This document shows, piece by piece, positions 30,354 through 39,258 of a DNA stretch of 44,414 nt. The notes beneath the pieces are model-generated. The model worked only from the letters and a program-made list of their open reading frames with translations, had not been told where the DNA came from and did no database searches. The DNA comes from Candidatus Peribacteraceae bacterium (GTDB lineage: Bacteria; Patescibacteriota; Gracilibacteria; Peribacterales; Peribacteraceae): contig JAQWAC010000006.1 in assembly GCA_028707875.1 (NCBI GenBank), positions 1-44,414 on the forward strand, given 5' to 3'. A program made the position numbers and the translations under genes. How positions within the stretch are numbered: the stretch's first letter is position 1; each line of letters begins with the position of its first letter.

Positions 30354-30507
30354 GAAGCCATTCTCCTCTTCCGACGCTTTGCGTCAACGAATATGCGGGA
30401 GAAATTGGCAATATGCCAAGAACGTCTGACAGACAAAAGCAGAAAAAGGACGGAAGAAACCGTGGCATTGACAGAAATGAATGATACGATGTGATGCTTT
30501 CTTCAGT

Positions 30508-31818
30508 ATGCCTGAATTCCCTTCCGCCCGGGAGCTGCTCGGCGAGCTTGTCGCTCGGGAATCTCACACGCCCAAAGGCGCCCGCGCGCTTGCGGAATTC
30601 ATCGAGAATTTCGCACGGCACTGGGATTTGGGGGCCGTGACCGTTCATCCCTATCCGCCGAATGCGGAATTTGCCGAACAGATGCCGCCGCCGGTGAACA
30701 TGACCATCGATATCAATCCGGAGAACACCGTGCAGCCGGGGGAGATGCTCTGGTACGGACATTATGATTCCATCGACCCCAAAACCAACTACCTTCCCGG
30801 CTATCAGGGGGACCCCTATCAGCTCACCCTCGATCGCAACGATCCCGACATTGCCGGAGGATTGAAGAGCGCCGACCAGGCGGCAGGCCTCACCAGTATG
30901 CTCCTTGCGGCACAACAGCTGCGGGCACACCGATCGAGCATCCGTCACTCGGCACGCTGCCTTTTGGTCCCCGGAGAGGAAGGACAATCGCATGGCATCT
31001 ATGCCGCCCTCGACCCGCAGAATAATCTGGTGAGCGGCTCCCGATGTGCCATCTCAACGGACATCGAGGTGGGCACAAACATCAATGATCCGCCGCTGAT
31101 CTGCATCGGTCGTCCGGGACGCGTCGGGCTGCGACTGGTGGTGAAAGGGAAAGGCATGCACACGGGGAACGTGCACAAAGCGGACCCCATGGAACTTGTC
31201 TCCACCCGGGAAGCATTGGTGCGACTGTGTCTGAAAGACATTATTTTCCCCCAGAGGGACGAGCAGCATTTCCGCGACCTCATGCCGCCGACCTCGGCGG
31301 TGGCGAAGGACTGGAGAGCGGGAGATCCGAACGCGGCAAAACAGGAAAATATGAGCATCCCGCACATCGCAATCATCGATGTGGATGTCATCAACGGCAA
31401 CCCGGCGCTCGACCCCGCATCCATCATTGCCATCATCCGCAGCGCCGTCGATGAAACACTACAGAGACACGGCATTGATGACCCGAACGTGGTGACCTAC
31501 CTGAAGGAGCCCGGCCGGAGAACCCCTTTTATCAAGCCCTATCTGGAACATCCGGATCACACCTGGGTGAAGACGGTCATGAAATGTATGCAGACTTCAA
31601 GCGGAATCAAACCACTCGTGAAGTCGGGGAACGGCACCGCAGAATCAGGGGTGATCGCCCATCTTGCCGGAATTTCCACCGTTATTCTCCCCCCGATCTG
31701 CGAAGGAGAACACACCGAAAACGAGCGGGTGCGCCTGAGCAGCATCGTGCGAAACGCGGCGACGCTGAAGGAGCTGGCACTTCATCCAGCCCCACTCACG
31801 CACGTGGATTACCGCTGA
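30508..31818 (+). CDS. M20/M28-family metallopeptidase (ArgE/DapE-like)
   Basis: MLWYGHYDSID, GLKSADQAAGLTSMLLAAQQL, LLVPGEEGQSHG, GNGTAESGVIAHLAGISTVILPPICEGEHTENERV. Confidence 0.85.
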   Translation: MPEFPSARELLGELVARESHTPKGARALAEFIENFARHWDLGAVTVHPYPPNAEFAEQMPPPVNMTIDINPENTVQPGEMLWYGHYDSIDPKTNYLPGYQGDPYQLTLDRNDPDIAGGLKSADQAAGLTSMLLAAQQLRAHRSSIRHSARCLLVPGEEGQSHGIYAALDPQNNLVSGSRCAISTDIEVGTNINDPPLICIGRPGRVGLRLVVKGKGMHTGNVHKADPMELVSTREALVRLCLKDIIFPQRDEQHFRDLMPPTSAVAKDWRAGDPNAAKQENMSIPHIAIIDVDVINGNPALDPASIIAIIRSAVDETLQRHGIDDPNVVTYLKEPGRRTPFIKPYLEHPDHTWVKTVMKCMQTSSGIKPLVKSGNGTAESGVIAHLAGISTVILPPICEGEHTENERVRLSSIVRNAATLKELALHPAPLTHVDYR

Positions 31819-31870
31819 TACAGGAGCAACAAACGCGCACACACATTCCCAAGTGTGCTACTCTTGCCGT

Positions 31871-34800
31871 GTGTTCGATCCCGTCGATCCCAAACAACGG
31901 CTCCCCGCGCTTGAGGAAGGAATCCTCCGCTACTGGAAGGAGGAAGACATCTTCAAGCGGAGCGTGCGACAACGTTCCGACGGAACCGGCGACCTGCTCG
32001 ACGGACCTGCGGGAACGAAGCACGAGGCCTTCTCCTTCTACGACGGCCCGCCCTTCGCCACCGGACTCCCCCACTACGGCCACCTGCTCGCCGGCACGAT
32101 CAAGGATGTGATTCCCCGCTACCAGACGATGCGCGGGAAGTACGTGGAGCGGCGCTTCGGATGGGACTGCCACGGGCTCCCCGTGGAGAACATCATCGAA
32201 AAGGAGAAGAACATCACCTCGCACAAGCAGATCGAGGAGATGGGGATAGGCGTCTTCAACGGCCTCTGCCGCACCGCCGTCCAGCGCTACACCAAGGAAT
32301 GGCGCACGGTCGTGGAGCGCATGGGCCGGTGGGTGGACATGGACTGGGACTACCGCACGATGGACCCCGACTACATGGAATCGATCTGGTGGGTGTTCAA
32401 CCAACTCCATGAAAAAGATCTGATCTACGAAGGCCGCAAGGCGATGCAAATTTGCCCGCGCTGCGAGACTCCGCTCGCCAACTTCGAGGTGACGCAGGGG
32501 TACATGGATATCGATGACACCGCGGTCACGTGGAAGTTCAAACTGAAAGACGAAAAGAACACGTTCGTCCTCGCATGGACCACCACTCCGTGGAGCACGC
32601 TCTCCACGATGGGGCTTTCCATCAAGCCCGACGCCACGTATGCGAAAGTGCGCGTCGGCGATGAATTCCTCATCATGGTGAAGAGTCGCGTCGCGGAAAT
32701 CCTGAAAGGCACCGATGACCATGAGATCGTGGAGGAGTTCCCCGGCAAGAAACTGGTCGGCAAAGCCTACGTCCACATTGCCGAGTGGTATGCGGACGTG
32801 CCGGAAGTCAAAAAAAATCCCCACGTCTATCACATCTTCGCCGGAGACTATGTGGATCCGCAGGAGGGAACGGGCATCGTCACGATCAACGGATCGTACG
32901 GGGAGATCGACATGGAAGCGGCGAAGAAGAACAAGCTCCCCATCGTGATGGACGTGAACATGAGCGGCCACTTCACGACGGTTTCGGGACCCTACGCGGG
33001 AATGTATGTGGAGGACGCGGAAAAAAAACTCATCGAGGACTTCCGCAAGAAGGGGCTCGTTTGGCGCAAGGAAACCTATCGCCACAGTTACCCGCACTGC
33101 TGGCGGTGCGATACGCCGCTCCTCAACTACGCGACAAGTTCGTGGTTCGTCTCCGTGGAGAAGGTCAAGAATGATTTGCTCACGACGAATGCGGAAACGG
33201 AGTGGGTGCCCGCGCACATCCGCGACGGACGATTCGGCAAGTGGCTGGAAGGGGCGCGCGACTGGGCCATCAGCCGCAACCGCTACTGGGGCACCCCCCT
33301 CCCCATCTGGCGCTGCGAGGAGACCAAGGACATGACGGTGATCGGCAGCCGCGACGAACTCATGGCGGAGAAGAAGATCCGCTTCACGAAAGTCACGGCC
33401 CTGCGGCACGGCGAGAGCGAGGGGAACCTCATCCCCATCTACCAGTGCGTCGTCCCCGGCACGAACCTGACGGACAACGGAAAGAAGCAGGCGAAGAAAG
33501 CCGCGGAGTACCTCAAGAGTCAGGAAGTGAGCGCCGTCTACTGCTCCCCGCTCGCCCGCACGCGGCAGACAGCCGAGGCCATCGCGAAGGCGACGGGTGC
33601 CCCGCTCATCGTCGACCCGCGCCTGTGCGAGGTGCACTTCGGCGAGTACGAGGGCAAGACCGTCGACTTCTCCGATCTCACGTTCGTGAAGGCGCGCCGC
33701 GCCCACAAGATGGAGACCGGCGCCCCCGAGAGCATCTACCACTTCCCCGGAATGGAGACATGGCGCGACGTGGAGAATCGCATCAACTCCTTCATGCAGG
33801 ATGTGCTCCCGCTCCACCGCGGAGGACATATCGTCCTCGTGACGCACGCCGATCCCATCCAGAATCTCCGCCACTTCTTCGGCGGCGAGGATCCGGTGAA
33901 GCTGAGTCACCAGCCGTATCCATACTACGCCACGCCCTACACGTTCTTCTGGGATCACGCGACGGGGAGCGAACTCAATCTGCACAAGCACATCGTGGAT
34001 GACATCACGTGGAACGCGTCGCCCGGGAAGCACGACGGCTCGCTCACCCTCGTCCGCCACGGCCAGGTGGACTACAACAAGCAGGATCTGGTGAACGGAG
34101 GAAATATCGACACGGTCCTGAACGATACGGGGAAAGAGCAGGCCCGTACGCTCGCGAAGAAACTCAAAAAGAAGAAATTTGATGTGGTGATCTCTTCGGA
34201 TCTGAAGCGCGCCGTGGAGACGGCGGAGATCCTCTCAAGCGAATTGAATGTGCCGCACGTCGCACGATGGAAGGAACTGCGCGAACGCGATACGGGGGAC
34301 TGGACCGGCAAACCCGTCAGCGACTTTGTGACGCTGCTGCCAACCAAAGAGACCGCCTCGCCCGCCCTCCACCCCGGCACTCCGCCGAAAGGGGAGAGTC
34401 TTGAGGATTTCCTGCATCGTCTGGAGGCGGCGCTCACCCGTATCCGCACGGAATTCGCAGGGAAGCGTGTCCTCGTCGTCTGCCACTCGGGAGCCGTGAG
34501 AGGAATCAGTGCTCTTGCGGAAAATCTGACCTTCGCCGAGATGGCGCGCATCGATCCCAAGAACGCCGACGCCACGGACCTCGTGCTTCCCCCCGTCATG
34601 CACCGCATTCCGGAGGTGCTCGACTGCTGGTTCGAATCCGGATCAATGCCGTATGCACAGAGTCACTTCCCCTTTGATTTTGCGCACGCATCCAAGTCGA
34701 AAAATACCCCTCCGGGCTTCCCCGCGGATTTCATCGCGGAGGGAATCGATCAGACCCGCGGCTGGTTCTACACGCTCATGATTCTTTCGACGGCGCTGTT

Positions 34801-36220
34801 CAAGAAGCCCGCCTTCTTCAACTGCATCGTGAACGGCATCGTGCTGGCGGAGGACGGGAAGAAGATGAGCAAGCGCCTGAAGAATTATCCGGAACCGACC
34901 GAGGTGGTGGACCGCCACGGGGCGGATGCCGTGCGCTTCGCGCTCATGGGCTCCCCCGCCGTCCGCGGCGAGGATCTGCGCTTCTCGGAGAAGTTGGTGG
35001 AAGAGACCGTGCGCGCCGTGCTGCTGCCGCTGTGGAACGTGTACAGCTTCTTCGTGACCTACGCGAACGCCGCGAAGTTCTCTCCGACGGGCACCCGCGG
35101 ACACTCGAGTCATCCGCTGGACAAATACCTGCGCGCGGAGCTGCAGGATCTGGTGAACCGCATGACCAAGCAGCTGGACGGGTATGACCTCTCCGCCGCG
35201 TGTTCCGAGATCCACGAGACGATCGACGCCCTCACGAACTGGTACGTCCGCCTCTCGCGCCGCCGCTTCGCCGGAAAAGGCGCCATCGACGAGGAGGATA
35301 CGAGTCCTTCCGCGGAACTCTCCGAACACGATGAGGAGCAGACGCAGGCACTCGGCACGTTATATGACGGACTCCTGACGCTCTGTCAGGTACTCGCGCC
35401 CTTCTGCCCCTTCATCACCGAGGCGATCTACCTGAACCTCGTGCCGGAGGATCACACGTCCATCCATCTGAGCGACTGGCCGGAACCGCGACCGCTCACG
35501 AAGGACGAGCAAAACCTGATCATGCGCAATCTTATGATCCGGAAGATCGTGTCACTGGGACACACGATCCGCGCCGGGAAGAAGATCAAGGTCCGGCAAC
35601 CGCTGTCCAAAGCCACCGTCGCCCTGCCTCCCGCCCTGCAGAAGATCGAACTTTCGGAGGAGGATCGTCAGCTCCTCCAGAGCGAACTCAATGTGAAGGA
35701 CATCGAATTTGTGGATGATCCGGGCGCACTCGCCTGCCGCATCGCGCAGGTGGATGCACGCCGCGTGGGTCCGCGTCTGGGAGCGCGCGTCCAGCAGATC
35801 ATCCGTGCCGGAAAAGAGGGGGAATTCACCGTGAAAGAAGACGGATCCGTGCTCATTCTGGACGAAGTGCTCGCTCCGGATGAAGTCGCCATCGTCTTCC
35901 GCGGCATGGAGGGTCACGATGTGGCCGCGGACAAAGGCATCGTCGTCTGCATGGATACCGCCCTCACGGAGGAACTCAAACGCGAAGGGACGGCCCGCGA
36001 TCTCGTCCGCGCAATCCAGAAACTCCGCAAGGAGGCGGGACTGCACTTCACGGACTCCGTCGCCCTCTCCGTCGAAGGACTCCCCGAGGTGATGAAGGAG
36101 CACGGGGAGGCCGTCGCGCAGGAGACGAATGCGCACCTCGAAGCGAATGAGGGGACACCGCAGAACGTGGACATTGACGGAGCGAAGGTGGTGATCAGAC
36201 TTGAGAAACGAAATGGATAA
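31871..36220 (+). CDS. ileS: Isoleucyl-tRNA synthetase with two inserted histidine-phosphatase (PGAM-like) domains
   Basis: IleRS: FYDGPPFATGLPHYGHLLAGTIKD, GWDCHGLPVE, DWAISRNRYWGTPLPIW, VLDCWFESGSMPYAQ, DGKKMSKRLKNYPEP. Inserts: TALRHGESEGN...VLVTHADP and LTLVRHGQVDYN...VLVVCHSGAVRG. GTG start inferred from TACTCT box 6 nt upstream. Confidence 0.96.
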   Translation: MFDPVDPKQRLPALEEGILRYWKEEDIFKRSVRQRSDGTGDLLDGPAGTKHEAFSFYDGPPFATGLPHYGHLLAGTIKDVIPRYQTMRGKYVERRFGWDCHGLPVENIIEKEKNITSHKQIEEMGIGVFNGLCRTAVQRYTKEWRTVVERMGRWVDMDWDYRTMDPDYMESIWWVFNQLHEKDLIYEGRKAMQICPRCETPLANFEVTQGYMDIDDTAVTWKFKLKDEKNTFVLAWTTTPWSTLSTMGLSIKPDATYAKVRVGDEFLIMVKSRVAEILKGTDDHEIVEEFPGKKLVGKAYVHIAEWYADVPEVKKNPHVYHIFAGDYVDPQEGTGIVTINGSYGEIDMEAAKKNKLPIVMDVNMSGHFTTVSGPYAGMYVEDAEKKLIEDFRKKGLVWRKETYRHSYPHCWRCDTPLLNYATSSWFVSVEKVKNDLLTTNAETEWVPAHIRDGRFGKWLEGARDWAISRNRYWGTPLPIWRCEETKDMTVIGSRDELMAEKKIRFTKVTALRHGESEGNLIPIYQCVVPGTNLTDNGKKQAKKAAEYLKSQEVSAVYCSPLARTRQTAEAIAKATGAPLIVDPRLCEVHFGEYEGKTVDFSDLTFVKARRAHKMETGAPESIYHFPGMETWRDVENRINSFMQDVLPLHRGGHIVLVTHADPIQNLRHFFGGEDPVKLSHQPYPYYATPYTFFWDHATGSELNLHKHIVDDITWNASPGKHDGSLTLVRHGQVDYNKQDLVNGGNIDTVLNDTGKEQARTLAKKLKKKKFDVVISSDLKRAVETAEILSSELNVPHVARWKELRERDTGDWTGKPVSDFVTLLPTKETASPALHPGTPPKGESLEDFLHRLEAALTRIRTEFAGKRVLVVCHSGAVRGISALAENLTFAEMARIDPKNADATDLVLPPVMHRIPEVLDCWFESGSMPYAQSHFPFDFAHASKSKNTPPGFPADFIAEGIDQTRGWFYTLMILSTALFKKPAFFNCIVNGIVLAEDGKKMSKRLKNYPEPTEVVDRHGADAVRFALMGSPAVRGEDLRFSEKLVEETVRAVLLPLWNVYSFFVTYANAAKFSPTGTRGHSSHPLDKYLRAELQDLVNRMTKQLDGYDLSAACSEIHETIDALTNWYVRLSRRRFAGKGAIDEEDTSPSAELSEHDEEQTQALGTLYDGLLTLCQVLAPFCPFITEAIYLNLVPEDHTSIHLSDWPEPRPLTKDEQNLIMRNLMIRKIVSLGHTIRAGKKIKVRQPLSKATVALPPALQKIELSEEDRQLLQSELNVKDIEFVDDPGALACRIAQVDARRVGPRLGARVQQIIRAGKEGEFTVKEDGSVLILDEVLAPDEVAIVFRGMEGHDVAADKGIVVCMDTALTEELKREGTARDLVRAIQKLRKEAGLHFTDSVALSVEGLPEVMKEHGEAVAQETNAHLEANEGTPQNVDIDGAKVVIRLEKRNG

Positions 36221-36271
36221 TGAGCAATGGAAAATGGACAATTATCCATTATCAATTATCCATTTTTCATT
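36211..36271. repeat. AT-rich palindromic repeat (ATGGATAAT family), copy 1
   Basis: AATGGATAATGAGCAATGGAAAATGGACAATTATCCATTATCAATTATCCATTTTTCATT; supplies the last codons and stop of ileS. Confidence 0.75.
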
Positions 36272-36300
36272 CGCCCATCAAATAACGGTATACTGTTCCC

Positions 36301-36699
36301 ATGTCAGATAATTCTTCTTCGGGTTCTCTCCCCCTCCGCATCACCATCAAGGCGGTGCTGAATATTTTCCTCGTGTGGCTCATGGCCACCTATCTCGACC
36401 AGTACTTCCAGCTCACGGGCGGATGGCGGGCCATCATCATCATCGCGGCGCTCATCACGCTCCTCAATCTGATCGTGAGGCCGGTCCTTGCGATCATCAC
36501 GATCCCCCTGCGGCTCTTCGCCACCATTCTCGCCGTCATCATCGTGAACGGCCTCTTTGTCTGGTTCACGCAGATGATGGTGGAGAAAATGGATCCCGCC
36601 ATCGTGCAGCTGGAGATCTTCGGAGGGCTCTGGGGCTGGATCGTCGTCGCCGTGATTCTGGGCTTCGCGAACTGGCTGGAGAAAGAGATGCTGAAGTAA
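36301..36699 (+). CDS. Phage-holin-4-like (PF04020-type) membrane protein
   Basis: Four TM segments, ALITLLNLIVRPVLAIITIPLRLFATILAVIIVNGLFVWFTQ; TATACT box 6 nt upstream of ATG. Confidence 0.82.
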   Translation: MSDNSSSGSLPLRITIKAVLNIFLVWLMATYLDQYFQLTGGWRAIIIIAALITLLNLIVRPVLAIITIPLRLFATILAVIIVNGLFVWFTQMMVEKMDPAIVQLEIFGGLWGWIVVAVILGFANWLEKEMLK

Positions 36700-36716
36700 C
36701 GCGGAGGTAAACAATA

Positions 36717-36797
36717 AATTTGTCACGGTGAGTTCGTCGAACCGCGACAAATTCATCTTTCAAATTGTCATAGTTCGACGGACTCACTATGACAATT
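36717..36797. repeat. REP-like inverted pair (loop GAGTYCGTCGA)
   Basis: AATTTGTCaCGGT-GAGTTCGTCGA-ACCGcGACAAATT followed by AAATTGTCATAGT-TCGACGGACTC-ACTATGACAATTT. Confidence 0.8.
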
Positions 36798-36812
36798 TTC
36801 GGAGATTTCGGA

Positions 36813-37160
36813 TCACTTCCTGACCGAACGCGCGGAGATGGCGGAACTGGCGGATGACACATCATCCGCTTTGAGTCCCATCATCCATTGACGGAAAGAG
36901 CCGTCTTTCCCCGCGTCATCACCGCCGAAACAGCCGCCTCCCCTCAGCCCCCGTCCTCCGAACATCGCCGGCGTGGTGAGGAGACCCAGAACCAGACCGA
37001 TGGCGATGAGCCAGAGCGCCCAGAGTTTCACCTTGTGTGCGGGTGCGTGCTTGAGTGCCCACCCGATGAGGAGTACAAGACCCGTGACACCCGCAAGCAC
37101 CGCAAGACCGTGACCGATGACGAACAGGAGACCAAAGAACGGGAAGAAACCGTACATCAT
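36813..37160 (-). CDS. Hypothetical small membrane protein
   Basis: MMYGFFPFFGLLFVIGHGLAVLAGVTGLVLLIGWALKHAPAHKVKLWALWLIAIGLVLGLL. Confidence 0.6.
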   Translation of the reverse strand: MMYGFFPFFGLLFVIGHGLAVLAGVTGLVLLIGWALKHAPAHKVKLWALWLIAIGLVLGLLTTPAMFGGRGLRGGGCFGGDDAGKDGSFRQWMMGLKADDVSSASSAISARSVRK

Positions 37161-37258
37161 GGGAGAAGAGGGAAAGAAACGGGAAAAGTATACACCTCCA
37201 CATAGTTGACGCTGGGGTATTCCTGCGACACACTTCATTCCTTTCCCTTCCGTCAGCC

Positions 37259-37501
37259 ATGAAAAACCAGACGTTCGAGCAAGACACATTCTCTCTTGAA
37301 CGGGATCAAGGCCATATTGCCCCTTCGCAGGAAGCCTTCTTTGCTATTCTTGCGGCTACCCGCGTACGACTGAAGGGGTTCGAAAAACCGTACCGCCATG
37401 CATCACCACGTGTGGGGAGAAATGAGCCTTGTCCATGCGGCGCATGCACGCCCGACGGCACACCTGTCAAATTCAAACACTGCCACAGAAGCGAAACGTA
37501 G
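37259..37501 (+). CDS. SEC-C-motif-like small protein
   Basis: C-terminal VGRNEPCPCGACTPDGTPVKFKHCHRSET resembles a SEC-C zinc motif with an expanded loop. Confidence 0.75.
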   Translation: MKNQTFEQDTFSLERDQGHIAPSQEAFFAILAATRVRLKGFEKPYRHASPRVGRNEPCPCGACTPDGTPVKFKHCHRSET

Positions 37502-37516
37502 CTCTCACAAATAATC

Positions 37517-37605
37517 GCGGCGAAGTCGGGCTGTGCCCGACTGGAGCCGCACCGCTAAGGGAAAAGAGAGCCCATGAGAGAAAAACCGCAGGTTTGTCTC
37601 TCATG
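37517..37605. repeat. Dispersed ~89-nt two-hairpin element, copy 3
   Basis: GCGGCGA-[AGTCGGGC TGT GCCCGACT]-GGAGCCGCACCGCTAAGGGAAAAGAGAGCC-[CATGAGAGAAAAACC GCA GGTTTGTCTCTCATG]. Confidence 0.82.
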
Positions 37606-37606
37606 A

Positions 37607-37801
37607 TTAAAGCGACTTGCTGATCACATCATTGAGCGCCCAGCTGAGACCCTTGATCGCGACATTCGGCGGCGTCTGGTGCTGCGACCAGATGATTCCG
37701 AAGTCTTTGTCCGTCTTCTTCCAGCCGAAGACGATGAAGCTCGGAATGCCGAGCTCTTTGAGGAACGCCTCGATGCGCTTCTGAATTTCCGGTTGGTCCA
37801 T
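37607..37801 (-). CDS. Hypothetical small protein
   Basis: MDQPEIQKRIEAFLKELGIPSFIVFGWKKTDKDFGIIWSQHQTPPNVAIKGLSWALNDVISKSL. Confidence 0.6.
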   Translation of the reverse strand: MDQPEIQKRIEAFLKELGIPSFIVFGWKKTDKDFGIIWSQHQTPPNVAIKGLSWALNDVISKSL

Positions 37802-37878
37802 AAGAACGAAGGGGAAGAACAAAGTCATTCTACCTGAGAGAGGTGAAATTTAATTTTTCAGGCACAAATATTATGAAG

Positions 37879-37953
37879 AAATGGATAATTGAAAATGGAA
37901 AATGGAAAATGCAAACGAAGAATTATCCATTGTCCATTTTCCATTATCAATTA
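37879..37953. repeat. AT-rich palindromic repeat (ATGGATAAT family), copy 2
   Basis: AATGGATAATTGAAAATGGAAAATGGAAAATGCAAACGAAGAATTATCCATTGTCCATTTTCCATTATCAATTA. Confidence 0.75.
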
Positions 37954-38027
37954 CCGTCAACTGTTGCCTTGCATGCTCCATCTCCGACCACTTCGTGCTA
38001 CGATGTCCCCCAACGACCCCCTTACTC

Positions 38028-39164
38028 ATGTTTCGATCGCATCGTTGGTTCCTCGCTCTCGCGCTCTGTGTCCTGCCCCTTTCCGCGCACGCGGGATTTT
38101 TTGCGGATGTGGAGGACGATCATCCGTACGCCGCGTCCATAGAAACTCTCCGGCAAATGGGCATTGTCGCAGGGTTCGAGCGTCCGGGGGAGCGTCGCGT
38201 CTTCTGGCCGGATCAGTCCGTGACGCGCGCCGAATTCACGAAGATGGTCATCATGGCCCGCTTTCCGCAAACCATGATCGACGGTTGCGAAGAGGATGAG
38301 GGCGCACTCAAGAAGTACGGCCTTGCGATGAACCTGTGGGATGTGCCCGCGGATGCGTGGTACACACCCTACCTCTGTGTGGCGTGGACACGGAGCATCG
38401 TCACCGGCTACGGCAACGGCACCTTCGGGGCCGACCGCGTCATCACGCTCGCGGAAGCGGCCAAGATCCTCTCCGTCGGTTTTGATCTGACAAACGCGGT
38501 CATGCCGGATCTGCAGACGATCGGTGATGAATGGTACCGCCCGTATCTGGAACTCCTCGGCGCCGCGAAGGCGATTCCCCCCTCCGTCTCGGGCGTCACG
38601 CATGTCCTCGACCGCGGGGAAGTGGCGGAAATGATCGCGCGCCTGCTCCATGCGGCGGAGAAGACCGCAACCACCATTTCGCTCGATGCGACGGATGTGA
38701 CGAACACGGTGAAGTGGGTGTCCTACAAACGTCCGGACCTGAGGTTCTCCCTCGAATATCCTTCCAGCTGGACCAAGCCTCATGAGCTCCCCGGCGGCGC
38801 CTTTGACCGTGACCGTCTGCCCGCTCTCCGTTCCGACTGGAAGATCTTCATCGGTCCGCAGCGCGATTGCCTGGGCGGAAGCCTGTGCGTCGAACGCGAC
38901 TTCTCGCTCTCCTCCTTCCCCCGCACCACTCTCAATCATGCGCTGGAGGATCTCAATGCCTCCCACACCGTCACGCTCCTCTCGGATGAGACCGTGGACG
39001 AAACCCGCACCATCCTTTTCAAAGAGGAGGGGGTCTGTCCGCTCCGAAGCGCCTTCATCGTCACGCACGACCGTTTCTTCCGGTTTTCCCTCCACTGCGG
39101 CAGCACGTTGCACGATCCCGTCAACGCCTTTTTGCGTCTACTGGCCCGTTTGAAGCTCTCCTGA
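38028..39164 (+). CDS. SLH-domain surface protein
   Basis: Signal peptide MFRSHRWFLALALCVLPLSAHA; FFADVEDDHPYAASIETLRQMGIVAGF; TRAEFTKMVIMARF; YGNGTFGADRVITLAEAAKIL. Confidence 0.87.
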   Translation: MFRSHRWFLALALCVLPLSAHAGFFADVEDDHPYAASIETLRQMGIVAGFERPGERRVFWPDQSVTRAEFTKMVIMARFPQTMIDGCEEDEGALKKYGLAMNLWDVPADAWYTPYLCVAWTRSIVTGYGNGTFGADRVITLAEAAKILSVGFDLTNAVMPDLQTIGDEWYRPYLELLGAAKAIPPSVSGVTHVLDRGEVAEMIARLLHAAEKTATTISLDATDVTNTVKWVSYKRPDLRFSLEYPSSWTKPHELPGGAFDRDRLPALRSDWKIFIGPQRDCLGGSLCVERDFSLSSFPRTTLNHALEDLNASHTVTLLSDETVDETRTILFKEEGVCPLRSAFIVTHDRFFRFSLHCGSTLHDPVNAFLRLLARLKLS

Positions 39165-39258
39165 AGCATTTTGCCTCTGAGCACGGTCATTGTTCAGGAG
39201 TCTTGCAAAGAATCGTTCACTTGGAGCAGAATCCATCTCCTTCCTTCCCCATGTTTTT

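Noticed and set aside
31796-34060. 754-aa minus-strand ORF opposite ileS
   Set aside because: Antisense shadow ORF in GC-rich coding DNA; arginine/valine-rich with no domain; the plus strand clearly encodes IleRS.
36301-36699. Prophage lysis gene because of holin-like similarity
   Set aside because: PF04020-type proteins are common chromosomal membrane proteins; no other phage genes nearby.
15233-36797. CRISPR array
   Set aside because: The repeats are inverted hairpin pairs without regularly spaced direct repeats or spacers; no cas genes seen.
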